Below are positions 23,062-33,725 of a DNA stretch of 50,063 nucleotides, in pieces. The notes beneath the pieces were generated by a model. It worked only from the letters and a program-made list of their open reading frames with translations, ran no database searches and was not told the origin of the DNA. Position numbers and translations under genes: made by a program. The stretch covers positions 1 to 50,063 of the forward strand of contig CALGOH010000035.1 of assembly GCA_937957985.1 (NCBI GenBank), written 5' to 3'. Origin of the DNA: an uncultured Verrucomicrobiae bacterium (GTDB taxonomy: Bacteria; Verrucomicrobiota; Verrucomicrobiia; Verrucomicrobiales; Akkermansiaceae). The first letter of the stretch is position 1, and every line of letters begins with the position of its first letter.

Positions 23062-23865
23062 ATGGAAGCCAAGGCTTTGGAAGGAATGGGCGTGGTGATC
23101 ATCGGTGGCACCACCGGTCTGGGCCTTTCGGCCGCCCGCGCCTGCGTGCGCGCGGGTGCCGGCGTGGTGGTGGTCGGACGCAATCCGGACAGCGTGACCA
23201 AGGCGGTCGCGGAACTGGAGGAACTGGCTCCGGGAAAGGCCGATGGATTCGCCGGTGATGCGGTGGCCTCGGAGACGGCGGCGGCGGCGATTACGCGTTG
23301 TCTTGAGAAGTTCGGTCGCTTCGACGCGCTCTATCATGTCGCTGGTGGCAGCGGCCGGCGGTTTGGTGATGGTCCACTGCACGAGGTCACCGACGAAGGC
23401 ATCGACGCGACGCTCGACCTCAACCTGAAGTCGCTCATCCGCAGCAACCGGGCGGCGGTCTCGAAGTTTCTGGAGCTGGGCACGCCCGGAAGCGTGCTCA
23501 ACATGGGCTCGGTGCTCGGCTGGTCGCCGTCGCCGAAATATTTCACGACCCACATCTACGCGGCGGCCAAGTCGGCGATCACCGGCTTCAGCAAGTCGGT
23601 GGCGGCCCGCTATGCGGCCGATGACATCCGGGTCAACGTGATCGCCCCGGCTCTGGTCGAGACGCCGATGGCGCAGCGGGCGGCGGGTGACGAGCTCATC
23701 CAGGCCTTCATCAAGACCAAGCAGCCGCTCGACGGCGGGCGGATCGGCTGTCCGGAGGATCTCGACGATCTGGCGGTCTATCTGCTGTCGCCCCGGAGTC
23801 GGTTCGTGACGGGGCAGGTCATCGCCGTCGATGGAGGCTGGACCGTTTCCGAGGGGCAGGGGTGA
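23062..23865 (+). CDS. SDR-family oxidoreductase, first gene of the eight-gene operon
   Basis: A 267-residue classical SDR: GGTTGLG cofactor motif, VAGGSG, LNMGSVLG (catalytic Ser), YAAAK (catalytic Tyr and Lys) and a C-terminal TGQVIAVDGGW typical of sugar-alcohol or keto-acid dehydrogenases. It is the promoter-proximal gene, 72 bases from the divergent PAS-AraC regulator and 64 bases before the SIS gene. A dehydrogenase acting on a sugar acid or polyol fits the other operon members; the substrate is not determinable from sequence. Confidence 0.92.
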   Translation: MEAKALEGMGVVIIGGTTGLGLSAARACVRAGAGVVVVGRNPDSVTKAVAELEELAPGKADGFAGDAVASETAAAAITRCLEKFGRFDALYHVAGGSGRRFGDGPLHEVTDEGIDATLDLNLKSLIRSNRAAVSKFLELGTPGSVLNMGSVLGWSPSPKYFTTHIYAAAKSAITGFSKSVAARYAADDIRVNVIAPALVETPMAQRAAGDELIQAFIKTKQPLDGGRIGCPEDLDDLAVYLLSPRSRFVTGQVIAVDGGWTVSEGQG

Positions 23866-23929
23866 TGGCGGTGAAACGTCGTCATCGGAGCTGGAACCCC
23901 GGCTTCCTCCGATCACTCTCCACCAAACC

Positions 23930-24715
23930 ATGACACCATCCCTTGACTACCTGCAGAAGTGCCGCGGTCTCATCGACGCCGTCGAGGCGCAGCAGTCGCT
24001 GATCCAGCAAACGGCCGACCTTTTCAGCGAAACGATCCTCGCGGGTCGCATGGTCCATCTTTTCGGTTCCGGGCACAGCCGGATCATGACCGAGGAGATG
24101 TGGCCGCGCTACGGATCGTTTCCCGGGTTCAATCCGATCGTCGAACTGTCGCTGTCCTTCCACAACCTGGTGGTCGGGGCGAACGGCCAGCGGCAGGCGA
24201 TGTTCCTCGAAAATGTCAGCGGTCTCGCCGACCGCATCCTGCGGAACTACGACTTCGGCGAAAACGAATCGGCCCTCGTGATCTCGTCGAGCGGCTGCAA
24301 CGTCGTCCCGATCGAAATGGCCGAGGGTTTCCAGCGGCGCGGGGTGAAGGTGGTGGCGCTGATCAGCCGTCGGCATTCCGATGCCAGCACGAGCAAGCGG
24401 GACGACGGTAGGAAGCTGCAGGATTTCGCCGACATCGTGCTCGATACCGGTGCGCCGGTTGGCGATGCGATGGTGACGGTCGAAGGCCTCGACACGCCGG
24501 TCGCGCCGGGTTCGACCGTGGGTGGCTGCCTGGTGGTCAACACGATCAAGGCCGAGGTCGCCAAGCGGCTGACCGAGGCGGGCAAGCCGCCCAAGGTGCT
24601 GAGCGCCGGTGCGGTGGTCGGCGCCGAGCGGGCGGTCGAGCTTTTCGAGGGTGCGTATGACGAACATGCGCACCGCATCGCCCGCTACTACGAGAACGTC
24701 GGCAAGCGGGCTTGA
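23930..24715 (+). CDS. SIS-domain protein (UPF0309 type)
   Basis: A 261-residue protein with a sugar-isomerase (SIS) fold. LFGSGHSRIMTEEMWPR, FNPIVELSLSFH and ALVISSSGCNVVPIEMAEGF are typical of the UPF0309 family; the last segment contains a serine-rich phosphate-binding loop. Such proteins bind phosphosugars and often act in catabolism of amino sugars or other sugar phosphates. It is followed immediately by the FAD oxidoreductase frame, although a REPIN-like element begins 27 bases after its stop. Confidence 0.9.
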   Translation: MTPSLDYLQKCRGLIDAVEAQQSLIQQTADLFSETILAGRMVHLFGSGHSRIMTEEMWPRYGSFPGFNPIVELSLSFHNLVVGANGQRQAMFLENVSGLADRILRNYDFGENESALVISSSGCNVVPIEMAEGFQRRGVKVVALISRRHSDASTSKRDDGRKLQDFADIVLDTGAPVGDAMVTVEGLDTPVAPGSTVGGCLVVNTIKAEVAKRLTEAGKPPKVLSAGAVVGAERAVELFEGAYDEHAHRIARYYENVGKRA

Positions 24716-24717
24716 GG

Positions 24718-26265
24718 ATGACCGATTTCGTTGCAGCGCCTTTTGGAGTGCGGAGGCTTGCCTCCGCTTTTGGTGCTACCGGAGATCCGGTTTCTGGAAG
24801 CGCTCCGGCAGGCGATGCGGATGTCCCGCCCGCACGTTCACCCGAGAATTGTTCGAAAGCGGAGGCAAGCCTCCGCACTCCAAAGTCGATTCTCCGCCAC
24901 GATCGCATCCCGCTGCATCACGAGACCGACGTGCTCGTGATGGGTGGCGGTTCGGCGGGTTGCAGCGCGGCGCTGGCGGCGCGTCAGTCGGGCGCGCGGT
25001 CGGTCACGCTCATCGAGCGCGCCGGTTTTCCCGGCGGAATCTCGACCCAGGCGCTCGACACCTTCTACGGCTTCTTCACGCCGGGTGAGGAACCGCGCAA
25101 GGTGGCGGGAGGGATTGGCGACCAGGTGGTCGATGCGCTCGATGCCGCCGGTGCGATCTTCCTCCGGCCCAACACTTACGGCGCGGGCACGGGGGTGAAC
25201 TACAACCCCGAGCGCCTGAAACTGGTGTGGGATCAGCTTCTCGATGAGGCCGGCGTGCGCACCCTGCTTCACACCCATCTCGTCGATGTCGAAGGTTCGG
25301 CCGATGCGCCGGAGGGTGTCGTGGTCTGGAGCAAGGCGGGTTTCTCGCGGATCCGGGCGCGGGTTTTCATCGATGCGACGGGCGATGCGGATTTCTGCCA
25401 CCGCAGCGGCATCGCCTGCGAGATCGCGGGCGAGAATGAACCCGCCCAGACGATGACCACGACTTTCCGCATGGCGAACGTCGATCTCGAAGCCTACGAG
25501 CGAGCCGGTGGCAAGCGGATGCTGATGGAGGAAATGGCGCGGGCGGTGGAGGCCGGGACGCATCCGCTGCCGCGCAAGGCCGGCAGCATTCACCGCATGA
25601 ACGCCCCCGGCTGCATCTCGACGGTGGCGGTGCGCGTGGCCGGCTTTTCCGGACTCGATCCCGAAGATCTCACCGCCGCGGAGAAGGAGGGGCGTCGTCA
25701 GGCGTTCGTTTACGAAGACTTTATACGTGACTGCGTGGCGAGCTTCACCGACTCGCGCATCATCGGTCTTTCCACCGGAATCGGCGTTCGCGAAAGCCGT
25801 CGCCTCGAGGGGCGCTACCGGCTCACCCGCGAAGACTGCCTCGGTCGTGCAGGCTTCGACGACAAGGTGCTCATCTGCGGTGCGCCGATCGAGGATCACC
25901 GCGCTGCCGGAGGAGGAGGGGAGGAAACCCATTGGGCCTACGTCCCCGAGGGAGGCGTTTACGACGTGCCGTTCCGTTGTTTCCTGCCCCGGGAGAACAA
26001 CCACACTCTGGTCTGCGGTCGCTGCTTCAGCGCCACCCATGACGCCCACGCATCGTGTCGTTCAATGGCGCAGACGATGGCGATGGGCCACGCGTGTGGC
26101 GCCGCCGCCGCGTTGTCGCTGGCAGAGGACGTGACGCTCCCGGAACTTTCCATGCCCCGGCTCCAGGACCTGCTCCGCCGTCAGGGCGCCGTGCTCGAAA
26201 TGCCCGACACCGTGGCCGACACCCGCGAGGACGGGTGGGCCCGCAACCGATCAACCCAGAACTGA
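24718..26265 (+). CDS. FAD-dependent oxidoreductase with repeat-derived N-terminus
   Basis: About 515 residues from ATG 24718 (a TTG at 24712 is also in frame). The FAD-binding Rossmann fold begins near residue 75 (DVLVMGGGSAGCSAALAAR, IERAGFPGGISTQALDTFYGF) and the family resembles FAD_oxidored (PF12831). Later motifs include FIDATGDADFCHRSGI and a C-terminal HASCRSMAQTMAMG. Residues 9-56 are encoded by a REPIN-like element, and I find no start codon between that element and the FAD motif. So either the repeat has become coding, or it displaced the original start. The substrate is unknown; the stop is one base before the MetE-like start. Confidence 0.88.
   Translation: MTDFVAAPFGVRRLASAFGATGDPVSGSAPAGDADVPPARSPENCSKAEASLRTPKSILRHDRIPLHHETDVLVMGGGSAGCSAALAARQSGARSVTLIERAGFPGGISTQALDTFYGFFTPGEEPRKVAGGIGDQVVDALDAAGAIFLRPNTYGAGTGVNYNPERLKLVWDQLLDEAGVRTLLHTHLVDVEGSADAPEGVVVWSKAGFSRIRARVFIDATGDADFCHRSGIACEIAGENEPAQTMTTTFRMANVDLEAYERAGGKRMLMEEMARAVEAGTHPLPRKAGSIHRMNAPGCISTVAVRVAGFSGLDPEDLTAAEKEGRRQAFVYEDFIRDCVASFTDSRIIGLSTGIGVRESRRLEGRYRLTREDCLGRAGFDDKVLICGAPIEDHRAAGGGGEETHWAYVPEGGVYDVPFRCFLPRENNHTLVCGRCFSATHDAHASCRSMAQTMAMGHACGAAAALSLAEDVTLPELSMPRLQDLLRRQGAVLEMPDTVADTREDGWARNRSTQN
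24742..24884. repeat. REPIN-like element, 143 bp, at the 5' end of the FAD oxidoreductase
   Basis: Two 29-bp arms (24742-24770 and 24856-24884) are exact reverse complements. Each contains the palindrome GCGGAGGC-TT-GCCTCCGC flanked by GGAGT. The 85-base interior contains a further short palindrome, CCGGA-GA-TCCGG. It is nearly the same arm as in the element at 43776-43919, with one compensated base pair changed. Confidence 0.9.
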
Positions 26266-26266
26266 C

Positions 26267-27298
26267 ATGAAAGACAATCCGCTCCGCACCTCCGTCATCG
26301 GAAGCTATCCGTTTCCCTCCTGGCTCGAATTCGCCTCCGCCCATCTCCCCAGCTTCGGCACGGCCGACGTGAGCGAGATGCAGGACGACGCCGTCGTCGC
26401 CGCGATTCACGATCAACTGACCGCCGGGCTCGACGTCATCACCGACGGCGAGCAGACGCGCTTCGACTTCAACCTTTCGTTCTACGGTTACCTGTCGGGC
26501 ATCGAACTCGAATCCAAGAGTCCGCGGCTCCACGGTCCGCCGGCCCACGACCAGCGCGGCAAGCACACGATTTCCGGTGAACTCACCGCGCCCAACGGTC
26601 TCGGCGCGGTCGAGGAATACGAGCGCCTCAAGCGTCTGGCGCCCGACAGCGGAGTCACGTTGAAGGCCTCGGTGCCCGGTCCCTACACCCTGAGCGGTCG
26701 TCTGCTTCCCAACGATCAATACCCGGACCGCTATGCGATCACCGAGGCGCTGCTGCCGATGGTGCGCAAGGAACTCGAGGGCCTCGTGGCCGCCGGTTGC
26801 GAGGAGATCAGCGTCGATGAACCGTCGATGAGCTGCTACGCCTACAAGGAGGACACCGCGCGCTTCGTGGACATCTTCAACCGCACGGTCGAGTCGGTGT
26901 ATGGCAAGACCCGCCTCTGCACGCACCTGTGCTTCGGCAACTTCAAGGGCCACGCGGTCGGTCTGCGCCACATCGCGCCGATGTTCCCGGCCTTCCTCGA
27001 CTTCAAGGCGGACGAGATGCATGTCGAGATGGCGAGCCGCGAGTTCGCCGAGATCGAGCTGATCTCGCAGATCGCGGAGCGGATGGACGTCGCCGTCGGG
27101 ATCGTCGACGTGAAGAGTTACTACATCGAGACGGCCGACGACATTCGCGACCGGGTGAAGCTGTGCCTTCAGCACGCGCCGGCCGACAAGCTGGTCTTCG
27201 CGCCCGACTGCGGTCTGAGTCAGACGGCCCGCTGGGCCGCGAAGCGCAAGCTGGTCAACATGGTGGAAGGCGTGAAGGCGGTCCGCAAGGAACTGTGA
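26267..27298 (+). CDS. Cobalamin-independent methionine synthase C-domain homologue (zinc methyltransferase)
   Basis: A 343-residue protein equivalent to the C-terminal barrel of MetE only; the N-terminal MetE domain is absent. The zinc site is intact: H220-L-C222 in THLCFGNF, E254 in MHVEMASRE and C315 in APDCGLSQTARW. Related stand-alone proteins move methyl groups between thiols and other carriers. Its place in a sugar-catabolic operon is odd for a methionine enzyme, so it may accept or donate a methyl group connected with the pathway substrate, which is inference. Start ATG 26267 is one base after the previous stop. Confidence 0.85.
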   Translation: MKDNPLRTSVIGSYPFPSWLEFASAHLPSFGTADVSEMQDDAVVAAIHDQLTAGLDVITDGEQTRFDFNLSFYGYLSGIELESKSPRLHGPPAHDQRGKHTISGELTAPNGLGAVEEYERLKRLAPDSGVTLKASVPGPYTLSGRLLPNDQYPDRYAITEALLPMVRKELEGLVAAGCEEISVDEPSMSCYAYKEDTARFVDIFNRTVESVYGKTRLCTHLCFGNFKGHAVGLRHIAPMFPAFLDFKADEMHVEMASREFAEIELISQIAERMDVAVGIVDVKSYYIETADDIRDRVKLCLQHAPADKLVFAPDCGLSQTARWAAKRKLVNMVEGVKAVRKEL

Positions 27299-27302
27299 TG
27301 CC

Positions 27303-28133
27303 ATGATCCAACCGATTCTCCAGGACGAGGCTTTGCTGGCCGACATCGCCGGCGCTTCCGTCGATCAACTGCACATCTGGTGGCTGGGCCAAAGCGGGTT
27401 CCTTGTGAAGTCCGGCGCCACCAGCTTCGTGTTCGATCCTTACCTGTCCGACACGCTCACCGAGAAGTACGCCGCCACCGACAAGCCTCACGTGCGCATG
27501 ACCGAGCGGGTGATCGATCCCGCGCGGCTCGACTTCGCTTCCTTCGCGACCTCGACCCACGCGCACACCGATCACCTCGACCACGGAACCCTGCTGCCGA
27601 TGCGGGAGGCGAATCCGGGTCTGCAACTCGTCCTGCCACGTGCGATCGCGGCGATGGCCCGGGATCGGCTCGGCGACTGGGCCGACGACTATCTTTGGAT
27701 GAATGCCGGGGAGAGTCTCGAGCCGGTCGAGGGACTGAAGGTCGAGGCGATCCCGGCGGCGCACAACGAGCTCGACCGCGACGAGGCGGGAAACCACCTT
27801 TATCTCGGCTATGTGGTGACCATCGGCGGGAAGCGGATCTACCACAGCGGCGACACCCTGTTGTATCCGGGCATCGAGGAATGGATCGGAGGACCGGTGG
27901 ACGTCGCCCTGCTGCCGATCAACGGCAACAAACCCGAGCGTCGCGTCTCCGGCAACCTCGACGGACGCGAGGCGGCGGAACTCGCGCACCGGATCGGCGC
28001 CGGCGTCGTGGTGCCCTGCCACTACGAGATGTTCGAGTTCAACACGGCGTCGCCGGAACTCTTTGAAAGCACCTGCCGCGAACTCGGCCAGCCGTGCCGG
28101 GTGCTTCGGGCCGGGGAACGACTGACGATCTGA
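27303..28133 (+). CDS. MBL-fold metal hydrolase, UlaG-like
   Basis: A 276-residue protein of the MBL fold. IWWLGQSGFLVKSG and VFDPYLSD open the domain. The metal ligands are in THAHTDHLDHG, AAHNE, HSGDTLLYPG and PCHYEMFEFN, the layout seen in L-ascorbate-6-phosphate lactonase UlaG. It is likely to open a sugar lactone or a phosphorylated lactone in the cytoplasm (no signal peptide). It follows the MetE-like gene by four bases and precedes a phosphotriesterase-like gene by five, so two unrelated lactonase-type hydrolases sit next to each other. Confidence 0.87.
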   Translation: MIQPILQDEALLADIAGASVDQLHIWWLGQSGFLVKSGATSFVFDPYLSDTLTEKYAATDKPHVRMTERVIDPARLDFASFATSTHAHTDHLDHGTLLPMREANPGLQLVLPRAIAAMARDRLGDWADDYLWMNAGESLEPVEGLKVEAIPAAHNELDRDEAGNHLYLGYVVTIGGKRIYHSGDTLLYPGIEEWIGGPVDVALLPINGNKPERRVSGNLDGREAAELAHRIGAGVVVPCHYEMFEFNTASPELFESTCRELGQPCRVLRAGERLTI

Positions 28134-28138
28134 CGGAC

Positions 28139-29088
28139 ATGATCCGCACCTTGCTCGGCGACATCGAAGCGGCGGACCTCGGCGTCTGCTACGCGCACGA
28201 GCACATCATCATCGACGACAGCGTGGCCACGCTCCGTTGCCCGGGCATCGAGCTTCCCTCGGTCGAGAACGGGATCGAGGAACTGCGCCGTTTCCACGCC
28301 GCCGGCGGGCGGGCCATGGTGGACTCGATGCCCTGCGACGCGGGGCGCAACGTCGTGAAGCTTTCCGAGGTTTCGCGCGGCTCGGGGGTGCACATTCTGT
28401 GTCCGACCGGGCTGCATCTCTCGAAATACTACGACCCCGGCCACTGGAGTCACCGCTACGGGGTCGATCAACTGACCGCGCTCTTTTTGGCCGACATCGA
28501 AGAAGGGATCGATCGTTTCGACTACTCGGGTCCGGTCGTCGAGCGGACCGAGCACCGCGCGGGCTTGATCAAGGTGGCCACGGAAGGGGTGAAGCTGACG
28601 CCGCGTGCCCAGCGGATCTTCGAGGCGGCGGCCCGCGCGCAGTTGGCGACCGGCGTGGCGGTCCTCACCCACACCGAGGGAGGGGAAGGGGCGCTGGAGC
28701 AGGTCGAGTGTCTCACCGGACACGGGGTCCGTGCCGACCGGATCGTGCTTTCCCACACCGACCGCAAGCCGGACCCCGGCTACCACCGCGAGATCCTCTC
28801 GACCGGGGCGTGCGTCGAATACGACAGCGGCTTCCGGTGGAAGGGGGACGGCAACCCGACGCTGGACCTGCTCGAACAACTGTTCGGCGATTTTCCCGAC
28901 CAGATCATGCTCGGCATGGACGCGGCGCGACCTGCCTACTGGGTCAGCTACGGCGGCGGGCCTGGACTCGATTTTCTTCTCACGACCTTCACCCGGATGA
29001 TGCGCGAGCGCGGCCTCGGCGACGAGGCATGGCGGCGCATCTTCCTCGCCAACCCGGCCAGGGCCTACGACCGAATCCCCGCGAGATC

Positions 29089-29092
<4 letters not shown>
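28139..29092 (+). CDS. Phosphotriesterase-family hydrolase (likely lactonase)
   Basis: A 317-residue amidohydrolase-fold protein with the complete binuclear metal site of the phosphotriesterase family: H20-E-H22, bridging K145 (GLIKVATEG), H178 (LTHTEGG), H206 (LSHTDR) and D261 (LGMDAARP). Characterised relatives from Listeria and Mycoplasma hydrolyse phosphorylated pentonolactones; others act on acyl-homoserine or other lactones. A sugar-lactone substrate is therefore the leading guess here. Start ATG 28139; the stop overlaps the next gene by four bases. Confidence 0.9.
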
Positions 29093-30167
<1,075 letters not shown>

Positions 30168-30171
<4 letters not shown>

Positions 30172-31280
30172 GCGGCAAGGATGACGCCCGCGAACTGAAG
30201 GCCGAGGCCGCGAAGCAGGTCGAGGCTCCGGTGCTCGACTACCGGCCGCCGGTGCCGGAGCGACCCGCACCTCCGATTGCGCTCATCGGCTGCGGTGGGA
30301 TCGCGCGGAACCACCTCGAGGCATACCGTGACCAGGGCTACCCGGTGGTGGCGCTGTGCGACATCAACCTCGATGCCGCCACGACGCTGCGTGACGAGTA
30401 TTTTCCGGACGCCGAGATCACCACCGACGCGGGCGAGTTGCTCGGTCGCGAGGATATTCGGGTGGTGGATCTCGCCACGCATCCCGACCTCCGGGCCAAG
30501 CTCATCGAGGAGGCGCTGGAAGCCGGCAAGCATGTCCTCAGCCAGAAGCCTTTCGTCACCGATCTTGACGCGGGTCGCCGGTTGATCGAACTGGCGGACG
30601 CACGCGGCCTGAAGCTGGCGGTGAACCAGAATGGACGCTGGGCACCTTACGTCAGCTATCTGCGGCAGGCGGTGGGGCAGGGGTTTCTGGGCGACATCGC
30701 GAGCTGCGACATCCACATCGCCTGGGACCACAGTTGGATCGAGGGCACGCGTTTCGAGGAAATCCACCACATCATCCTCTACGACTTCGCCATCCACTGG
30801 TTCGACATCACCCGCTGCGTCTTCGGCGACGAGCCGGCCGTCGAGGTGTTTTCGCAGATCCAGCCATCGCCCGGGCAATCCATCGCGCCGCCCTTGTCGG
30901 CCCAGTCGGTGATCCGTTTCGAGAAGGGGCTGGCGTCGCTGGTGTTCCGCGGGCACACCGCCCACTCTCCGGCCGAAAGCATCGTGGTCACGGGCACCAA
31001 GGGAACGTATCGCAGCAGCGGACCGGTCTGTGGCAACGACGACATCACCCTCACGACCGAGGCGGGTGAGGCCCGCGTGGAACTCGAAGGGAAGTGGTTC
31101 AACGACGGCTTCGCGGGCGCCATGGGCGAGCTCCTGTGCGCGATCGAGGAGGACCGCGAACCGGTCAACTCCGCCCGCGCCAACCTGGCCAGCCTCCAGC
31201 TCTGCTTCGCCGCCGTGGCGAGCGCGGACAGCGGAGAACCGGTGTGTCCTGGAGAGATGACCGTTTTGTCCGGGAGCTGA
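30168..31280 (+). CDS. Gfo/Idh/MocA-family oxidoreductase (second of a pair)
   Basis: A 370-residue protein with a charged 30-residue leader before a canonical Rossmann motif (PIALIGCGGIARNHLEAY). SQKPFVTD replaces the usual EKP motif around the catalytic Lys, and the C-domain has IHIAWDHSW and HHIILYDFAIHWFD. It differs strongly from its neighbour, so the two probably act on different pathway intermediates. Start ATG 30168 overlaps the previous stop and is preceded by GGAGG. It is the last gene of the operon starting at 23062. Confidence 0.9.
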
Positions 31281-31371
31281 ACCAGCGGCGGTTCATCACT
31301 TTCCTTTGGATTGCGGCGGATAGGCCTTCAGAGATCGCTTCCAGGATTCGCATGACACGTCCGCTCACAAG

Positions 31372-31689
31372 ATGCCCATCATCGACACCTTCCTCTCGGT
31401 CGGGATCCTCTGGTTCCTGATCACGCTTTTCACCCGCTCGACCAGTTCTTCGCAAAGCCTCACCGAGACCTGGATCGTGGTCATCGGGATGCTGATCGTG
31501 GGCATCCTGTCGAAGTGGTTTCTCGCAGGGATTCTCGGGCCCTTCACGGTGATCATCGACATCGCGGCGTTGTATCTGCTCGTTGACAAGGTCTGCCGGA
31601 CGAATCGAAAGACGACCATCAAGATCTGTGCGTGGTTCTTCGGGCTGTCGTTCCTGATCAATCTCTTCTTCGCCCTCCTGCGCGGCTGA
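31372..31689 (+). CDS. Small membrane protein of unknown function
   Basis: A 105-residue protein with three to four predicted membrane helices (DTFLSVGILWFLITLF, TWIVVIGMLIVGILSKWFLAG, FTVIIDIAALYLLVD, WFFGLSFLINLFFALL). It shows no motif I can name and no sign of a transport or enzymatic role. It lies 91 bases after the eight-gene operon on the same strand and could be a passenger gene or a separate unit. Confidence 0.7.
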   Translation: MPIIDTFLSVGILWFLITLFTRSTSSSQSLTETWIVVIGMLIVGILSKWFLAGILGPFTVIIDIAALYLLVDKVCRTNRKTTIKICAWFFGLSFLINLFFALLRG

Positions 31690-31904
31690 CAACCCATGGC
31701 GGCGCACCGGAACCGGGTGTTGTCCCCGTCACCGGCCGCCGAACTTCCGCGTCATGCTTCCCGCGGCGATCAGTATCCGTGCCACAGCCGGGGAGGATTT
31801 TGCGGGCCCGTATTGAAAAGTCGGAAAAACCGTTTGCGCGTTCACGGCCCCCGAAAAAGGTCCGAGGTCGCAGTCAGGCGATGTAGCAACCAACAAACCG
31901 ACCG

Positions 31905-33647
31905 ATGAAATATGCACTTCCTCCCTTGTGGGTCCGGCTGAAGCAGGGCCTCAGCGCCATGTTCGCATCCTTGAGCCTGGTCCTACCCGCTTTCTCGCAG
32001 GGTGGCGACGTCGTCGATGAACTCGCCGGTCGACCGGAGTTCTCGACCCTCGTCAGTCTCGTCCAGCAGGCGGGCCTTGAGAACACGCTCCGCAATGCGG
32101 ACGGGATCACCGTCTTCGCACCGACCAATGCCGCCTTCGCCGCGAGCGTTCCGGATGGCGAACTCGGAGACATCCTCGCCTACCACGTGCTGCCGGTCGA
32201 GGCGCCTTCGTCCGCGCTGACGGAAGGGTTTGCGCCAACGCTTCTTTCGGGATTCGGAGTGGACATCGATTTCTTCCGCTTCTTCGCGTTCAACTTCATC
32301 TTCGTGGATGATGCGAGGGTGGTGCGTGCCGACATCGAGGCATCCAACGGGGTGATTCACGCCATCAACCGGGTGCTGGATCCCTCGGTCGCCAACCAGC
32401 CGACGCTGCTGGAACTGGTGAACACGAACCCGGATTTCTCGACACTCGCGTCGCTCATCGATCAGGCGGGACTGTCGTCCGCCCTGGACGGTCCCCGCGA
32501 CTACACCGTCTTTGCTCCAACCAACGCCGCCTTCGAGACGGTGCCGTCGGAAGTGCTTGCGACCATCGCCGGTGATCCAATTCTCTTGCGGCTGGTTTTG
32601 TGGAATCACATCGCGGCCGGAACGCTCGACAGTTCGGCGCTCGCCCTGGCGGGTGAGGTCCAGACCTTCACCAGCCTGCTTCCAATCGAGGACGGGCATC
32701 CGCTCATGGTGGGCGGGATCGACATCATCGGTGCCAATGTCCCGGCATCCAATGGGATCGTCCACGTCATTGACGGAGTGCTGGTGCCCAAGGTGCCGCA
32801 GTCGTTGGTGCATGTCGCCTCCGATCGCGAGGATCTCAGCACCTTTGTGACCGCCCTCACCGCCTCAGGGCTGGCCCCGACCTTCGACTCGATCAAGCCC
32901 GACCCGAGCTACACGATCTTCGCGCCAGACAACGACGCGTTCGCCGCGCTGGATTCCGAAACCCTTGACCAGCTTCTGGCCAACCCGACCGGGCCCTTGG
33001 CCGACATTCTGCGGCTCCACGTGGTGGAAGGGACGTTTCTCGCGGAGGATCTCTTCGATGGCCAACTCCTCACCAGCCTGAGCGGCGAGACCCTCCGCGT
33101 GACTCTTGGGAAGGGTGTGCAGGTGAATGGGGTCCCGGTGATCGAGGCCGACCTTCGTGCGGCGAACGGGGTGATTCACATCCTCGGCGGCATCCTGCAA
33201 CCGCTGCCCACCACGGTGGCCGACCTGATCGCGGAGAACCCGCAGCTTTCGACGCTCAACACCGCTCTCGAGCTGTCGGGCCTGGACAAGGCGCTGGCGG
33301 ACCCATGGGGCTCCTTCACGGTGTTCGCGCCCAGCAACGCTGCCTTCGGCAACCTCCCGCCCGGTCTTCTCGACCAGTTGCTCCAGGATCCGCAAGGGGA
33401 TCTGACGGACATCCTCAGCTATCACGTGGTGACGGAGAAACTCAGTGCCGAGGAGCTGATCAATCGCGGATGGATATCGACGCTGCTCGGGCCATCGGTC
33501 ACGGTTGAGAACCGTCAGATCCGATTCTTCTTCTTCCGTTTCTCCATTCTCGAAGTGAACGGAGTCCGGGTGATTTCCCGCGACATCGAGGCGGACAACG
33601 GAACGATCCATATCATCGACGGAGTGCTTCTGCCGCCGGCCGGTTAG
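31905..33647 (+). CDS. Secreted protein with four fasciclin (FAS1) domains
   Basis: A 580-residue protein with a signal peptide (about residues 1-27) and four successive FAS1 domains of about 130-140 residues. Each has the H1 motif (YTVFAPTNAAFETVPSE and relatives), the YH motif (YHVLP, YHVVTEKL) and an H2-like end such as NGVIHAINRVLDPS, NGIVHVIDGVLVPK, NGVIHILGGILQP and NGTIHIIDGVLLPP. FAS1 domains mediate adhesion to surfaces and matrix. Domains one and four carry unusual aromatic runs (FFRFFAFNFIF and IRFFFFRFSIL). The ATG at 31905 lies 215 bases after the membrane protein; I see nothing else in that gap. Confidence 0.93.
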   Translation: MKYALPPLWVRLKQGLSAMFASLSLVLPAFSQGGDVVDELAGRPEFSTLVSLVQQAGLENTLRNADGITVFAPTNAAFAASVPDGELGDILAYHVLPVEAPSSALTEGFAPTLLSGFGVDIDFFRFFAFNFIFVDDARVVRADIEASNGVIHAINRVLDPSVANQPTLLELVNTNPDFSTLASLIDQAGLSSALDGPRDYTVFAPTNAAFETVPSEVLATIAGDPILLRLVLWNHIAAGTLDSSALALAGEVQTFTSLLPIEDGHPLMVGGIDIIGANVPASNGIVHVIDGVLVPKVPQSLVHVASDREDLSTFVTALTASGLAPTFDSIKPDPSYTIFAPDNDAFAALDSETLDQLLANPTGPLADILRLHVVEGTFLAEDLFDGQLLTSLSGETLRVTLGKGVQVNGVPVIEADLRAANGVIHILGGILQPLPTTVADLIAENPQLSTLNTALELSGLDKALADPWGSFTVFAPSNAAFGNLPPGLLDQLLQDPQGDLTDILSYHVVTEKLSAEELINRGWISTLLGPSVTVENRQIRFFFFRFSILEVNGVRVISRDIEADNGTIHIIDGVLLPPAG

Positions 33648-33725
33648 GCGGGTCGAGTCATGTGGGACTTCCCGAAGTCACTCCCGGGGGCGGGTCGGCG
33701 ACACCGGCCCGCCTCTTGTGTTGCC

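Noticed and set aside
27303..28133. UlaG-like gene as evidence for an ascorbate pathway
   Set aside because: There is no PTS transporter or other ula gene in the window, so I only retain a general lactonase call.
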